Under the pieces are notes generated by a model. That model searched no databases. It was given only the letters and a program-made list of their open reading frames with translations, and was not told the origin of the DNA. Positions 46,138 through 58,374 of a stretch of 64,000 nucleotides of DNA are shown here, piece after piece (the stretch's first letter is position 1; each line of letters opens with the position of its first letter). The translations under genes and the position numbers were made by a program. The DNA comes from Oidiodendron maius Zn. Lineage: Eukaryota > Ascomycota > Leotiomycetes > Myxotrichaceae. Where the stretch lies: NCBI GenBank assembly GCA_000827325.1, contig KN832893.1, positions 21,780 through 85,779 on the forward strand. The letters are read 5' to 3'.

Positions 46138-46611
46138 ATGGCTTATCCACAATCACTTGGTGTCCTTAGCACAAGGGAAGAGATTACGGACCTTGTTGTC
46201 CGCGCATGTCTTGGCTTTGACAGTAACGACAAACCACTTTGGGAATCTGTATGGGCAGAGTCCCCTGACATCATATTTGAAATCAACGGAAATGTTATGA
46301 AAGGCATTGACGAAATGAACAAAAACTGTTTCGACATCGTCGGCCCTATGGATACTCAACACTTGATCTCCAGCATCCGCATTGATGTCAAGGATGGAGC
46401 TGATACAGCGCATATGACAGCCAACGCCCTGGCTCAGCATTATCATAAAGGCCAGGGTCAGGTTCCTGATGCTGAGCATATGCTGGCAGGATCAACCTAT
46501 ATTATTCATGCCGTGAAGGAATATAACGGGCTATGGAAAATTAAGAGCTGGGTTCTTAAGATCATCTGGACTCAGGGTAGTTGGGCTGTTATGCAGCCCA
46601 AAGTAGTGTAG
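46138..46611 (+). CDS. SnoaL-like (NTF2-fold) protein
   Basis: An intronless gene of 157 residues. The layout LSTREEITDLVVRACLGFDS, DKPLWESVWAESPDIIFEIN, MDTQHLISSIRIDVKDGADT, AHMTANALAQHYH and YNGLWKIKSWVLKIIWTQGS is that of the SnoaL-like polyketide-cyclase/dehydratase family: a small alpha+beta barrel with a deep pocket. Fungal members act as cyclases, dehydratases or of unknown role, often near secondary-metabolism genes. His117-like and Asp residues in the HYHKGQ region could serve in the pocket, but I cannot name the reaction. No signal peptide, so cytosolic. The nearest neighbour is a PDR-type ABC transporter, convergent, 616 bp away. Confidence 0.8.
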   Translation: MAYPQSLGVLSTREEITDLVVRACLGFDSNDKPLWESVWAESPDIIFEINGNVMKGIDEMNKNCFDIVGPMDTQHLISSIRIDVKDGADTAHMTANALAQHYHKGQGQVPDAEHMLAGSTYIIHAVKEYNGLWKIKSWVLKIIWTQGSWAVMQPKVV

Positions 46612-47227
46612 GGGGCTAGAATAATATACTTTGTACTTCGATTCGGAGAGCCTATTAGCAGGATTCTTCGCCTTCATTATCCGTCCTTTCGGGTGGCCTT
46701 TGCTTCGCTTCATCCTTCGCGCCGTTTCCCCTTTTGCGCAGTATAGATATTTGTTCCATATCTTCGATCGAGGTTTCAAGAGCTGTGGTAAATTTGCATG
46801 CTGACGAACATTATTATTCCCTGGAGCTGTAGCTGATCTCGAAGCTGATCATAGTGTACCTTCTAGATAAACATCTGAACTGGCTTTTCGACTCTTCGCG
46901 AGCATTTGGAGGGGCCTAGCTCTGAGCTTATCGGGTCGAGGTATTTCTCTACATAGAATAATCCTTACTAATTTTCTTTTATGAAGTTAGCATAATTAAA
47001 ATCTATTATTTAGGAAAGTCTTAAAAGGTAGCACTCTTATATACAATAAGCTTTATATCTAAGCCGTTCCTTAGAAAGAAAATTTCACAAAATAGGATGT
47101 GTACTGTATAGATGGACATGTATAACACGCGAGAAGGTATAGACGAAACCGGTGGGTTATTGAAATCGCGGAACAGGAGCTGAGGGCGCGGAAGAGCTTG
47201 TAAGTGGGTATTGGCGACTCGCACAGT
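46612..47227. other. Convergent intergenic region
   Basis: 616 bp between the 3' ends of the SnoaL-like gene and the ABC transporter. No further feature. Confidence 0.35.
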
Positions 47228-50200
47228 CTACAGTTTCCTCTTTTGCTTGGACTTCTTTGGTACCCTGACTAGCCAGTACATCGCGATCGTCCCAAAAATG
47301 TTGAAGATAATAAAAGCCCACAGGTAGGCGAAGTCGTGCCATCTCTGGTCATAGAAGGAATTGACGTTTGCCAAAAAGACGTTGGTGTCCTCAAGGGGAC
47401 ACAGGCTGCACTGCGTCGTCGAGTTCTCAGTCCCAGCCTTGAGGTAACCACCAGCATAGGATAGGTAGGGTTTGAGATAAGATTGGCAGGTCTGACCGGG
47501 CGGAGGATCGAAGTGGAGATATTCGATGTCGGCACAGACGACCTTTGTATTTGCAAGGCCCGTAGACATCATACCACTGACCAGGTACGTGAAGGGGGAT
47601 ATTCTGTACATGAAAATCCAGAATCCCGGCATCTTTTGAGGAGAAACCAAAACCCTGCACTCTCATTAGTGTTCCGTTTACAAACGCGAAGAAGGAAAGA
47701 AAAGACCCACCCGCAGAAGATCAAGGTCATGGAAAAGAAGAGTTGGGCAATGTTTCCTGCAGTCTCTGCAGTTTCGATACCCGCGACGATAAGGTTAGTG
47801 AAGGTCGATGTGAAGAGTAAGAAGGCCCAGATAAAGAGGAACATCAGACCGCTGCGCTCCGTAACTGCGCCTGTAGGCTCAGCGTTCCGGTATAGTCCAA
47901 TCGGATAGTACCAGCAGAAGAACATAATGATAGCCATAAATGAGTTCCAGACAATCTCCACAGCAATGTTCGAGAGGATGAAGACTTGCCAGGAGTAGGT
48001 CTTCGATGCTCGCTCACGGGCCTCATAAAGAGCTCTCTGAGTAACGAAATGAGGCATGATCTGTTGTGATAGGTTACCGAAGATGGTGATCAAAATGAAG
48101 ATTGAGAAGAGTTGGTCAGTCATTCCTTGGACAGAAGTTGGCGACCGCCAGAATGAGAAGCCGATAAAAAGTCCTACAGCAGTACAGAGGGCGGTCTTGG
48201 AGTACAGGTATGATGGGGTCCGCCAGTATTGTTGGAAAATTCGAACAAGGACAACCCAGAGTTGGAGGTAGAACGGTGCAGCGAATTCAAAGAGTGCTGC
48301 CTTATCTTTTTGACCAACAGAAGTCTGAGGCAGCTTATCTTTCATTTCAGCTAGTGTTGCTTTGACAACACGTTGCTCCTCTGAGTCCTTCCAAACTTGT
48401 GGCCAATCGATAGTTGTCTCCGAGCCAGGAGCGGCTCCGATAACCTCGAGCATCACCTCAGCCGGGTTCTCATCAGGCCCAAATTTCCTAGACCCATTTC
48501 TCTCAAAGTAGTTAATAAGAATTCTAGAGTTGTCCCCAATATCGCCAAAATACACAGTCTTTCCACCACTTGCAAGGAAGAGCAGGCGGTCGAACTCTTG
48601 AAAAAGGATGGCAGAAGGCTGGTGAATAGTGCAGAGAATTGCTTGTCCATTATCGACTAGTTTTCGGAGCAGGGCGCAAATCGACCATGCTGTTTGACTG
48701 TCAAGGCCTGACGTAGGCTCGTCAAGGAAGAGGAGAAGAGCCGGTCTAGCGGCCATTTCAACACCGATAGTAAGTCTCTTACGCTGCTCAACATTAAGAC
48801 CTTCTCCAGGGATACCGACCACGGCATCAGCGTAGGAATCCATCTCCAAAACCTTAATGACTTCATCAACGTAGGCCAGCTTCTCGGCGTAAGGCGTGGC
48901 AGCTGGCTGTCGCAGAAGAGCACTGAAGTTGAGAGCTTCTCTGACTGTAGAAGTTGCCAAGTGGAGATCCTGCTGCTGAACGTAACCTGTCTTCCTCTGA
49001 AATCCGGTATCTCTCTGCCGGCCATCGACAAGCATTTCGCCAGTCACTACACCTATTGTTGTCCGACTAGCAAGCACATCGAGAAGGGTCGTCTTTCCAG
49101 CTCCAGAGACACCCTGTACATTTGTATTAGTTCCAACAAGTTGGGGAGATAATTGAGGAAAGTACCATGAGTGCTGTCAGCGTTCCCGGTTTTACCCAGC
49201 CGTCAACATTATCTAACAGCCTACGTTTACCACCCTTGACCTTAATATCGAAGTTCACACTCGACCAGTGAAATGCAGCTGTCTGTTTCTGTATGCTGGG
49301 AGGAGCATCAGGTACCGTCCTTTCTCTAGATAGGACAAGTTCTGCATTAGGGCGATATTCAACATTAGATTCCTCATCGACCTTAGGTCTGTTAGTTGGA
49401 ACCCGGCCACGTCTGAAGAGGAGGACTTCGCCCTTCGACTTCTTCGCGGAAATAAACTCAGTAGAGGCGAGGTACACGATTAGTCCGAAAACTATAAAAC
49501 AAAACAAGATCCCAAGATTCCTATTGGCAAATTCTATTAGCGACCTAAGAGGCAATTGAGAGTCGTGCCCGCTTACCGCCACAGGTGAGTATAATCGTAC
49601 TTGTAATTCACTTGAATGTATGTGTCCCCATCGACAAAATTTCCTCCTGCTTGGGCACCAGTTGTTGAGCATATTTTCTCTAGAGGGCCAACATCATCAT
49701 ATCCTGGACCGGCTGGGACAAATGTCGAGCATTCAATCTGGCGATTATGGAACTGCGTCTATCAGCGTATATTTCCTTAATATAGGTATTTAATACATAC
49801 CTCATTGATCATCAATGCCTCAAAGGCGTACGACACAGGATCCAGATGGTTGATCCATCTAAACCACGGGTGCATATTGGTTATCGGAATAGCAAAGCCT
49901 GTGTAGATGACCAATGCAAGGATGACAATCGCCGCTGGAGCCATAGCCTATTGAAGCTGTTAGCCATAGCAGGCTGAGATGCCGGTTAGCATTTACCTGG
50001 GACATTGTCCGTGAAAGGGATGCAATCGAGCGGAAAAACATCGACATAGCCAAGGTACACGTAAAGCTAAACAAGAAGAACACAAAGAAATGGCTAGGAG
50101 TCCTTCGAAGGTTCGTTATAAAATAAAGCGAGAGGTTGAATACAATAGCTGTTCCAATTTTGTTCGGTAGGTCTGTTATCATAGATGCTATAGCTTCTGC

Positions 50201-52277
50201 AAATGGATGATAAAATGCGTACTTTGCGTGCTTCTCGACAATCGGTCGCTGGGAATAGAGGGTTAGGATCTGTATAACTGGTCAGAATATGGAACCAAAA
50301 ATGTGCTAGAGCACAAGACTGACCTCCAAAGAGCTTTGGAATGCAGCCATGAGAATGGCGAAGAACAGAAGAGCCCCGCGGCCGAAGAGAGTAGCAGTGT
50401 CGTTTTGGAGGTTGTAGAAAACACTGCCAATAATGATCGCTACAGCACTCTGTCCGAATAAGCCAGTAATAAGAAGACTCATATCACCCTGCAGCCTCTG
50501 GAACCCTCGACGTGTACAAAGTTTGACCTGCATGAGCACGGAGAGAGTATATGGAGACTTAATCCGCTGACCGTTGGCTTGCATGGCTGCGTCTTATTGT
50601 TAGTATTGTCCTGAATGGGGATAAAGTGCGAGGAACTGGCCCTACCTTTGCGGGACATCTGGAACCTCCCTACCTGTTCACCACCAATCGGGTATTTACA
50701 ATCAAACTCATCTATCTCGTGTAAGAGCTGAGCTCTATCCTCGCTCTTCTGCCACGCGGCAGCAAACTCATCTGGAGTGTGAGGCACCTTCATTTCAAAA
50801 CCAGGCCGAGCTATACGCTCTACAGGACTAGTAATAGAAGTTAGGAAATCAGCGGTGGTCTGTCGTGATGGGCAGTCAAAACCCATGTCGATGAAGTATT
50901 TCTTCGCTGCGTTCTTCTCGCCAAAGTAGATCTGTCGTCCCTCGTACAATACGACAACCTTGTCGAAAACGTCGTAGATAGATTGTGATGCTTGATATAT
51001 TGCAACAATAGCAGTCGCACCGCACATCTCAGTTGAGATCCGTAGGCTCTTCACGAACTCAAGCGCAGTTGCCGAATCCAGACCTCGAGTACTGTTGTCC
51101 CAGCACTGCAGAGGACTTTGGCCGAGGGCACTAGTTGAAAGTGAAGTGTTAGTGCACTACAGTAAAGAACGTCTGTACTACTAGATATCGAACCAACCGT
51201 TGATTGGCAACTTACGCTTCAGCAATACTGACTCGTTTCCGCTCACCACCACTCACACCGCGAACAAAATCATTACCCACTTTTGTGTTCAAAGTGTGAG
51301 TAAGTCCGAAGATTGTCATGATCACTGGGGAGGTCAATCAGCCTTGAGACACTGCAACAAGTGGCAGTGAACTCACCGTCTCTCATGTGGTCGGCATATG
51401 CTTCCCTGCTAACACCTGGCAATCTATTTTGTGGGGCTGTCAAACGATTAGCTCTTTAATAGAGGCATGCATTTTCTGTGCAAGAGGATTATGGCATACC
51501 GCGTGCTCGAGCAGCAAAGTCCAGAGTCTGGCCCACAGTCATCTGAGGGAAGTGCACGTCGATCTCCGCCTGGTAAATACACTCGCCCCTGAAATCAAGG
51601 TGCATCTGGGAGGCAGGAATGCCTTGGTAGTTAAGGTAAGAGTGCTTGTCTACGAAGAAGCCGTTGGTCTCGCCAGCAATGGTCTTGAGTAGAGTCGAGC
51701 AACCACTTCCCGGGCGACCTAGAACCACCAACATCTCTCCACTTCGCACTAGGCCATCAAAGTCCCTCAAAATCTGGATCTTGGTCTTTTCTCTCCTGCC
51801 AATGAGTTGCTGGAAGAGGCCTCCTATCTCCAGTGGGTAATTTCCAAAGGTTTTCTGGTAATCGGTTGGAACACCAAAGCCGTGCACGCTAAGGTTCTTG
51901 TATGCAATACCCGCAGTCCGCTCAGGATACCTCTCTGGGTCTCGTGACTGAATTGCCAAGAGAGCCTTACACCACGCGCGCGCGTTAAATGTCCCTGAAT
52001 GAGGGTCCAGCGCTGGGTTGCCTGAGCTGCCCAGGAACGGGTTGATATACTCGCCTCTGGAGTCCTTGAGCGACTGCTGCGTGACGATGCGGGCTAAGTT
52101 TAGGATAATGTCCTTGGAATCTTCGGTGTTAAAGGTTGAAGATACGGTAGTCGACTCGTTTAGCTGGAGTTTGTTGTTCAGGTCGGCCTCCTCTTCCTTG
52201 TCAATGATTTTCGATCTCTTCTCGTCCTTCCCAAATGCGTCGACCACATCTGGGGAACTCATGCTTGCAGCGCTCAT
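47228..52277 (-). CDS. PDR-type ABC multidrug transporter (ABCG, full length)
   Basis: A plasma-membrane ATP-driven exporter of the pleiotropic drug resistance type, with order NBD-TMD-NBD-TMD. About ten exons join in frame; the first five (52277-51500, 51415-51377, 51324-51216, 51130-50646, 50586-50324) were checked for phase. NBD1 has the fungal PDR Walker [13 protein letters not shown], signature [14 protein letters not shown] and [13 protein letters not shown]2 has [11 protein letters not shown] after its Walker A, signature [19 protein letters not shown], Walker [16 protein letters not shown] and an H-loop TIHQPS. The degenerate asymmetry (Cys in the first Walker A) is typical of the group. 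The last exon encodes the Cys-bearing extracellular loop and ends [17 protein letters not shown]. No damage seen. Substrates may include azoles, plant compounds or self-made metabolites; not predictable. Confidence 0.9.
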
Positions 52278-53267
52278 CGAGGTAGAGGGGAACCGTTGGC
52301 GTAAGCAAATTGGGCTCTTAAAGAGAGAAAAGAGATAAGAGAAGGGAGAGTAAAACAAAAATACGCAGATAACAAAAAGAGCAAAACAAAGGCAATAGCA
52401 GAGGACAGATACCCCTACTTAACATATACGTCGTATGTAGCAGGATGTTGGTCCTTCCGGCGTGGACCCACCAGAGGCCGTTTCTCCCTTTGTCATGTGA
52501 CATAAAGGGGGGGCGAGTGCAGAGAGAGGTCTGAAGTCAGGAAACTATGAGGAAGGGTTCTGGGATATGCTGGCTTACGGCAGCTGAAGGGGAGGATGTT
52601 GGCTCCGGGATCGACAGGAGTCGTACGTACCGGCCATGATTGGCTGTCATATTTGGACTTACCTCATCTCCTGTCCCTAAAACTAGTCGGCTATCGTAAT
52701 AGCACTCCGTGTTGTTGTATTAATTTAGCCAGAAGTGAGAATAGCTTGGTAGCGGACTTATCCATTCTTGGACCGACACCATTTTTGAAAGCATTGGTCC
52801 CGTCCAGGCACAATATTACTTGCTCCAAGTGTTCTGGGCCCTAGGATTGGAGAGGGTTTGCTAAGTCACCAGTTAAGTTCCTTCCCTCATGCTGCATTCA
52901 GCCTTCCGAGATTGAGAAGTGTCATGGGCGTTCGTCCCCGATCAACCCTCTGCTCTTGGATAATCCTGCTAGCATAATCAAATCATCCAGCAAGGATTAG
53001 AAGAGCTTGCTTACTGCATAAGCTTCTCCTCCATTGGCATGCCTGCAAATGAGGATATTATTAGTAGCATGTGGTGGGCTATTGTTACTAGCGCATCATC
53101 TGTAAAGACTCCCATGCTTGCCATCCGGTGTACCTACTTCCCCATAGCCTTTCAATAGGCCAAAATATTACTCAACCTACGGGTGAAACATTGAGTGACC
53201 GACCGATGAACGGCATGCTGAAATAGGCTCATATTATGTATACAAGGAGCCAAGCCAAGCCACGTAC
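52278..53267. other. Intergenic, ABC transporter promoter side
   Basis: About 990 bp. The left part is the transporter's 5' flank with a polypurine-rich leader (plus-strand GAGAAAAGAGATAAGAGAAG). No gene recognised. Confidence 0.35.
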
Positions 53268-53714
53268 CAGCACGACCTAGAGTTTCAGGCTTTAGCTACC
53301 TCCCGGCACTACCCGATGCTTGCGAGAGCATGCTTACAGAACCTAGTTATGTCCTTAGTTTCTCTGCATTACTCAATAGTCAATACAGTGAGTTTCACCT
53401 TGATACGCGACTACAACCTGCACACTAATCCTCCTGAGTCCTCCTCAAGAGGTTATGAACCTGGCAGCTAAGGCTGGTAGGTGAAATTGCAAACAATTAG
53501 CCAATATATCGTTCAATCAAAAATCCCTAGCTCAATGTGCCTCCCTAAGTCGATATGGCTAGAAGGTGAAGAGAACTATGAAGATTGGAAGTATAATATA
53601 ACGCTGCTCCTAGGCTCTAAAGGCCCAGACAGCTTCATCAAAAAGGAGCGTATTGCACCTGATCCTAATTCAGACAATGACGACTGCCGAAGTATGACAT
53701 GCACAATTCAATAA
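53268..53714 (+). mobile_element. Copia-type retrotransposon remnant: LTR plus Gag start
   Basis: An LTR-like block at about 53268-53440 shares GACCTAGAGTTTCAGGC...TTAGTTTCTCTGCAT...GAGTTTCACCTTGAT with the solo LTRs at 2.3 and 60.7 kb. It is followed by CTGGCAGCTAAGG (possible primer-binding region). A 77-codon frame starts at 53481 and contains WLEGEENYEDWKYNITLLLG, the LxGxxNYxxW motif at the start of Ty1/copia Gag. The frame ends at 53714 with no protease, integrase or RT, so the element is a 5' stump. Confidence 0.75.
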
Positions 53715-53781
53715 AGGGGTCATGTACCCTGGACCAATTGTAGGACTAAAGGGTCACGAATCCAACTGAAATAAAGAGCTG

Positions 53782-55006
53782 CTACCAGGAGTAGCAAGAT
53801 CTCTCGCCCCTCATCTCACGCCACCACTGCGTCTGTTTAAAGATTTCCCCTTCTGCACCCCCGATTAAGATCCACCACTTCTTCACAAACCAATCCTGTG
53901 CTTCCCAGCTACATACATCCCACGGCGCACCCGAACCTATCGCCGAACTACCACCAACTTCACTTGATCCCCAGCAAATCAAGCCATCGTTTTCGAGGTC
54001 GTTACACAACTCGTCCTCATCTATCATCGGTTCTTTTTCACAGGTGAGTTTGATAAGCCGTTCTCGAAAAGTGGGAAAGGGAAGCACGTCTATGTATGGA
54101 TGGTGTTTGTACATTAGTTGCGTGACACAGGGTCGTAAGTGCGGCTTCAGATGCTGGAAATCGTTGAGACACGCCGCTTTAGCAGCCGATTCTGAAATAG
54201 AGTTGCGGAAGAAAGGCGACTTGGCGCTACAGGAATCCAAACTTTCCACAGAGAGCCCCAGTAATGATGCATTGGCTACGCATGCTGCGACGAATAGGAC
54301 TTGCTTGACTCGGATGTTATTTCTGTGGATATCAGGTACGGATGCCACATATTCTTTCCTGGTGTTTTGCACTACCAATATTTTGTCCGTACGTAGCTCT
54401 GCACTATTCGCGGCACAATTTTCTCTGACGTCAAAAGTAGTAGAAGAGTGTACGTTTACCAAAGTGTCGTGTACAAGTGCCTTCAACCCAGCTTTCAAAA
54501 TAGCTTGTATGTCTATCTCTTTCTCCAAGATTTGAAGTATCGTCTTTTCGTCGAGATCTAAGCCCTCTTGCTGAAGTAGACGGCCTATTACGCCATGCGC
54601 ATTGGTACTCTCAGGGTTTACATGTAGTCCCATTATAGGAAATGATCGAGGCTGCTTATTTGCGTCCGTTAAGCTACCTCTTCTCTCCATGCCTGTAAAT
54701 ATTCGTAAATGAGGATGTGTTGAGGCGTCATGAGCGCCATCTGCCTCTGGCGAATCGTTGCGTATTCGGGGCTGGATCTCTTGGCCATCGCTGTTTGCAT
54801 AATCGGTAAACAAGCCACATTTGGACTCAGCTATGGCTTGGAGGGCCTGCAAATGCCTTTTTTGACGGTCTCCTGATCAGACATGCGATTAGCAGTGTCA
54901 GTGATATTCTTACACGATTTGGCTCACGATAGTTCTTCTGTGCTCGCTTATTCTGCATCCGTCGTCGCTCGGAAATCTGCCTTTCTGGCCGTGTTTCTGT
55001 GGACAT
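53782..55006 (-). CDS. bZIP transcription factor with DUF3425-like C-terminus
   Basis: A nuclear regulator of 393 residues. Exons 55006-54916 and 54872-53782 join over a 43 bp intron. The basic region is ISERRRMQNKRAQKNYRE, continuing PNRDRQKRHLQALQAI after the splice, as in fungal bZIPs of the RRxQNRxAQxxYR type. The leucine zipper is short. The C-terminal half ends with HHPYIDVLPFPTFRERLIKL, WDVCSWEAQDWFVKKWWILI and ...FKQTQWWREMRG, the layout of the DUF3425 region common to this class. The start is the only in-frame ATG before the basic region. It is divergently paired with a Zn2Cys6 regulator at 55747, and a tandem repeat lies about 140-200 bp upstream. Confidence 0.82.
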
Positions 55007-55145
55007 GTTTGTGATGGTTGGGCTGAAGGAAAGAGAGCTCACCTTGAAGCTGCAAATAACATGGAGGTGTTGCCACGAGATCTTTCCTTAAGGTGACGTG
55101 ATGGTAAAGAAGTGCTTTCGTGAGCATGGAGCTAGTTTTCGTGCG

Positions 55146-55209
55146 GAAATGCGAGAAATGCGAGAGATGCGAGATGCGAGATGCGAGAAATGCGAGAAAT
55201 GCGAGAGAC
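55146..55209 (+). repeat. Minisatellite of GCGAGAnAT-type units
   Basis: About eight head-to-tail copies of a 7-9 bp unit (ATGCGAG, ATGCGAGA, ATGCGAGAA). It lies 140-200 bp upstream of the bZIP start codon, in the region shared with the divergent Zn2Cys6 gene. Confidence 0.85.
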
Positions 55210-55746
55210 GAGCTTCTTACCGAAACCGATAAATACTAATGAATATTCTCACTGTTGTTCACGGCAGGTAAGGCTCTCCACTCTGTAGCATTGCTATGTG
55301 CCCTCTTTGATACTGGATCAAAAAGAAGTATATGAGTAGCATAATTTGGTCGTAGATACATTCTCAGTCCATATGTTCAGTGGATTACTAACACTTACCT
55401 GATAAGCAAGGCAACAGTGGGTGAGCGATGGACGATGAAACGGCACTGGTCGAAGCTCAAAGCAATAAGTATGCACGGCAAACGCGTAAAATTGGATGAC
55501 CGGCTTACCGATCTGATCAACTACCGTAATGTTGACTTCACCGCTTAACTCAGGTTAAGTTACTGGTCGTTACGTTGGTCACATCACTTGTGCTTAGCTA
55601 ATCCTCGGAATTCTCGGACTTCTCGGCTCGCGTGAGATTTCTCTGCTCGGACTTCTTGCGTCGAGCAACCTCACTGATTTCAAGACCACTGCGTGCCAAG
55701 GAGTTGTGGCAGCTTGCGGTTCTGCGTGTTACAATTCTGAACACTC
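55210..55746. other. Shared promoter region of the divergent regulators
   Basis: The rest of the 740 bp between the bZIP and Zn2Cys6 start codons. No gene recognised. Confidence 0.4.
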
Positions 55747-57111
55747 ATGTCGGCCACTAGCGTTAAACGCTCTGGAAGATCCCGTCCCAAAACCAGAACA
55801 GGCTGTCGCACATGCAAACAGAGAAAGATCAAGGTACGATTTCTGTCCTCCTTCAAGAATTCCCCATTTTAAGGGCATTGGGCGAATGGATTGTATTCTG
55901 CCTGACTCCTTATGGCTTTAGTCAATAAAATATTCCTTGGTTTGCTGCGTTGGTCGAGGTATACATATGGACCTATCTGCGTCGCTATCCACATTTTTTT
56001 TCGTTGATTGTTCCTTGCTTCATACCAACTCTGACTCCTCTAGTGTGATGAGCGACGACCCTCTTGTGCCAACTGCATCAAACGTGGTGTGGAATGCGCA
56101 TTCAACAAATCCACCGCGACCTCATCATCTCTTTCTCCCACAGCTGATAGCCAATCTTGCTCTACCTCGATTGGAGACCAAATTGCCAACCTACCAGCCG
56201 GATTCGGCTTCATCGACTTTGAAATCTTGCACCATTTTACGGTTTCTACTTGCTTTACCATATCCTCCGAGCCCTTGGTCCGCAACACCTTGCGGGTGAC
56301 CCTTCCCCAGATCGGCTTTGCGAATGATTATGTATTACATGCAATCCTCTCTGTCGCTGCCCTTCACCTCTCTCACTGTAAGACCGAAAAGAGCGCCTTC
56401 TATATCTCCCATGCAATACAGCACCACAGAATTGCGTCAGCTACTGCGGTTCCCTTGCTTTCAAAGATAAGTGCAGAGAACTGCGTGCCTATCTGTATGT
56501 TCTCTGCCCTGACCTTTATTTTTGCGCTCGCTAGCCCTAGACAGCCAGAGGACTTTCTGGTTGTCAAAAGTAGCACTGTGCCTATATGGCTATTACTGCT
56601 CAAAGGAGTTCACAGCGTGATAGAGGCGGAAAGCGAGACTATAACTTCATCACCACTCGTAGCCATTTTCCAACATAACTTGCAAGAAGAAAATTTCACA
56701 CGATCGCTCCCTATTGACACGAACGAAAGCTTTGTAGAGCTTGAAAATAATATCGACATATATAATAGGAGTTATCCTACGAAATGTCGAATCCTTCACG
56801 AAGCAGTCAGTAAACTAAAAAGAAGTTATATTCTAGTTTACGGAGAAGATCGGCTATCTAGTAATGCGATTAAATACGTGTTTACTTGGCTCTATCATAT
56901 CAGTGATGATTTCTTGAAACTGTTAAAGGAGATAGATCAGGAGGCCCTCTGTGTATTAGGATACTTTTGTGTTTTGCTAAAACAGCAGGAGAATAGTTGG
57001 TGGATTGAAGGGTGGGCCACACATTTGGTATCAAAGATTTATTCTCAGTTGGATGAGTTGCACAGATTATGGATAAGGTGGCCGATTGAGCAGATTGGCT
57101 GGGTTCCCTAA
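55747..57111 (+). CDS. Zn(II)2Cys6 transcription factor, UPC2-like layout
   Basis: A nuclear regulator of 384 residues. Exons 55747-55833 and 56044-57111 join in phase 0 over a 210 bp intron that splits the zinc cluster. The cluster is TGCRTCKQRKIK + CDERRPSCANCIKRGVECAF. The short, N-terminal cluster followed by a helical domain with FTVSTCFTISSEPLVRNTLR, YVLHAILSVAALHLSHCK and a compact total length fits the UPC2/ECM22-like class of fungal regulators (DUF3468 type), many of which sit in metabolic clusters. The start is the ATG before SATSVKRSGRSRPKTRTGCR. It appears intact. Targets unknown; the bZIP gene head-to-head with it is a candidate for co-regulation. Confidence 0.85.
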
Positions 57112-57717
57112 TATATACAAGAAATTAAGTCTCTTCAGACTTTGCAGTATTGTGATATTGAAATATATTTTAAGCAAAGCCAGCTATTTCATTGCAACAG
57201 TATTAGGATTCTGCCCATTGCACTGCGACAATATATCGCAGTACTAGTATTATAAGATTGAATCTATTACAATATACTAATAGTATTAAATAGGCCACCT
57301 TTCCCTACCTTCCTGTCACCTACCAATCATCCAGCCATTCTGTAGGATGACCTTCTACCCACGATTTAAGTGGCTCTTGTCTCTACCTTCATCTGATTTC
57401 TCTTAACTGTCATTGTAACCTTTCCTCCTGAGAATATGCGTTCGGGTTCAGCCTCCATAGCTGGTTTGAAATCGTTGGGAATCACAATAAGTCCACTTCT
57501 GTGATGGTATAACTTTAGGAAAAACAGTAAAAGTAAAGAAGTTAAGTGATTTTTAGGGGATCTTATATATTTAAGATTAGCTACTAGCTTTATATTAAGC
57601 TTTTTATATTATTTTAATTTAAGTTTATTATAGAGTATAGTACTAGCCTCTATCTTCTAGAGAAAGTAAAATTAACTTAGTATTTGATAAACTAACTGAT
57701 AATATCTATCCCTAGAG
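57112..57717. other. AT-rich intergenic tract
   Basis: 600 bp, very AT-rich in 57120-57300 and 57520-57700, consistent with RIP-mutated repeat DNA. No gene recognised. Confidence 0.4.
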
Positions 57718-58115
57718 AGCGACTGTACTGCAAATGACACTTATAACTGCAGTGATACTGCCTGCAACATGCCACCTCCTCTTAAAGAGATCGACGATAG
57801 TGTTATAACGTCCATCCCTATATAGCAAGAAGCCTACTATGCTGAGAAAAATGATGTATACTTTGACTTTAAGCATCCCAAAATCTATGCACATATTAAT
57901 ATCTCCCATATTTTTACATCAGTCGTGTTCTGTGGCACTCCTAAACACCCTGAAACCTTCCCACTACAAAACTGCGTTCGAGTTGTTACCCTTGCGCCTG
58001 ATTTGCAGAGTCTCCTTTTATAGCGCAACTGAGTTCCTCCACCACAGCTCCACCATTAAGCTCTTACTATCCCTGATACATATAAAGGGGTCTTATGTAA
58101 GCTCTTAAGACCTTA
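57718..58115 (+). pseudogene. Unassigned protein-coding relic with several stops
   Basis: One frame reads SDCTANDTYNCSDTACNMPP, then after a TAG (in ...SIPI/QEAYYAE...) continues YAEKNDVYFDFKHPKIYAHI and SVVFCGTPKHPETFPL, with more stops after LQSLLL. The sustained hydrophobic/charged alternation looks like decayed coding sequence, and the stops (TAG, TGA) are explicable by C to T changes. I cannot name the family. Confidence 0.3.
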
Positions 58116-58374
58116 CAACCATGCAGGAGATCGCCATTAGCCTTGTGGCTGCTTTGGTGCGTAAATTCACGCGTGGTCGCCATGCAAATCAGTGGTCGGC
58201 GCGACCGGGCACCCCTGGAGGAAGCAGATAAGTTACCGCAAGACAATCCCGCCTACAGACACCATGACCAGTCTTCCACGCTTTTTCCTAGTGTCAAGGC
58301 ATCCTTATTCAGAGTCTAAGCCGTCGGAAAGGCTCTGCCAGCTGGTTGGCCTGACTGGCTAAGATATTGCTCCA

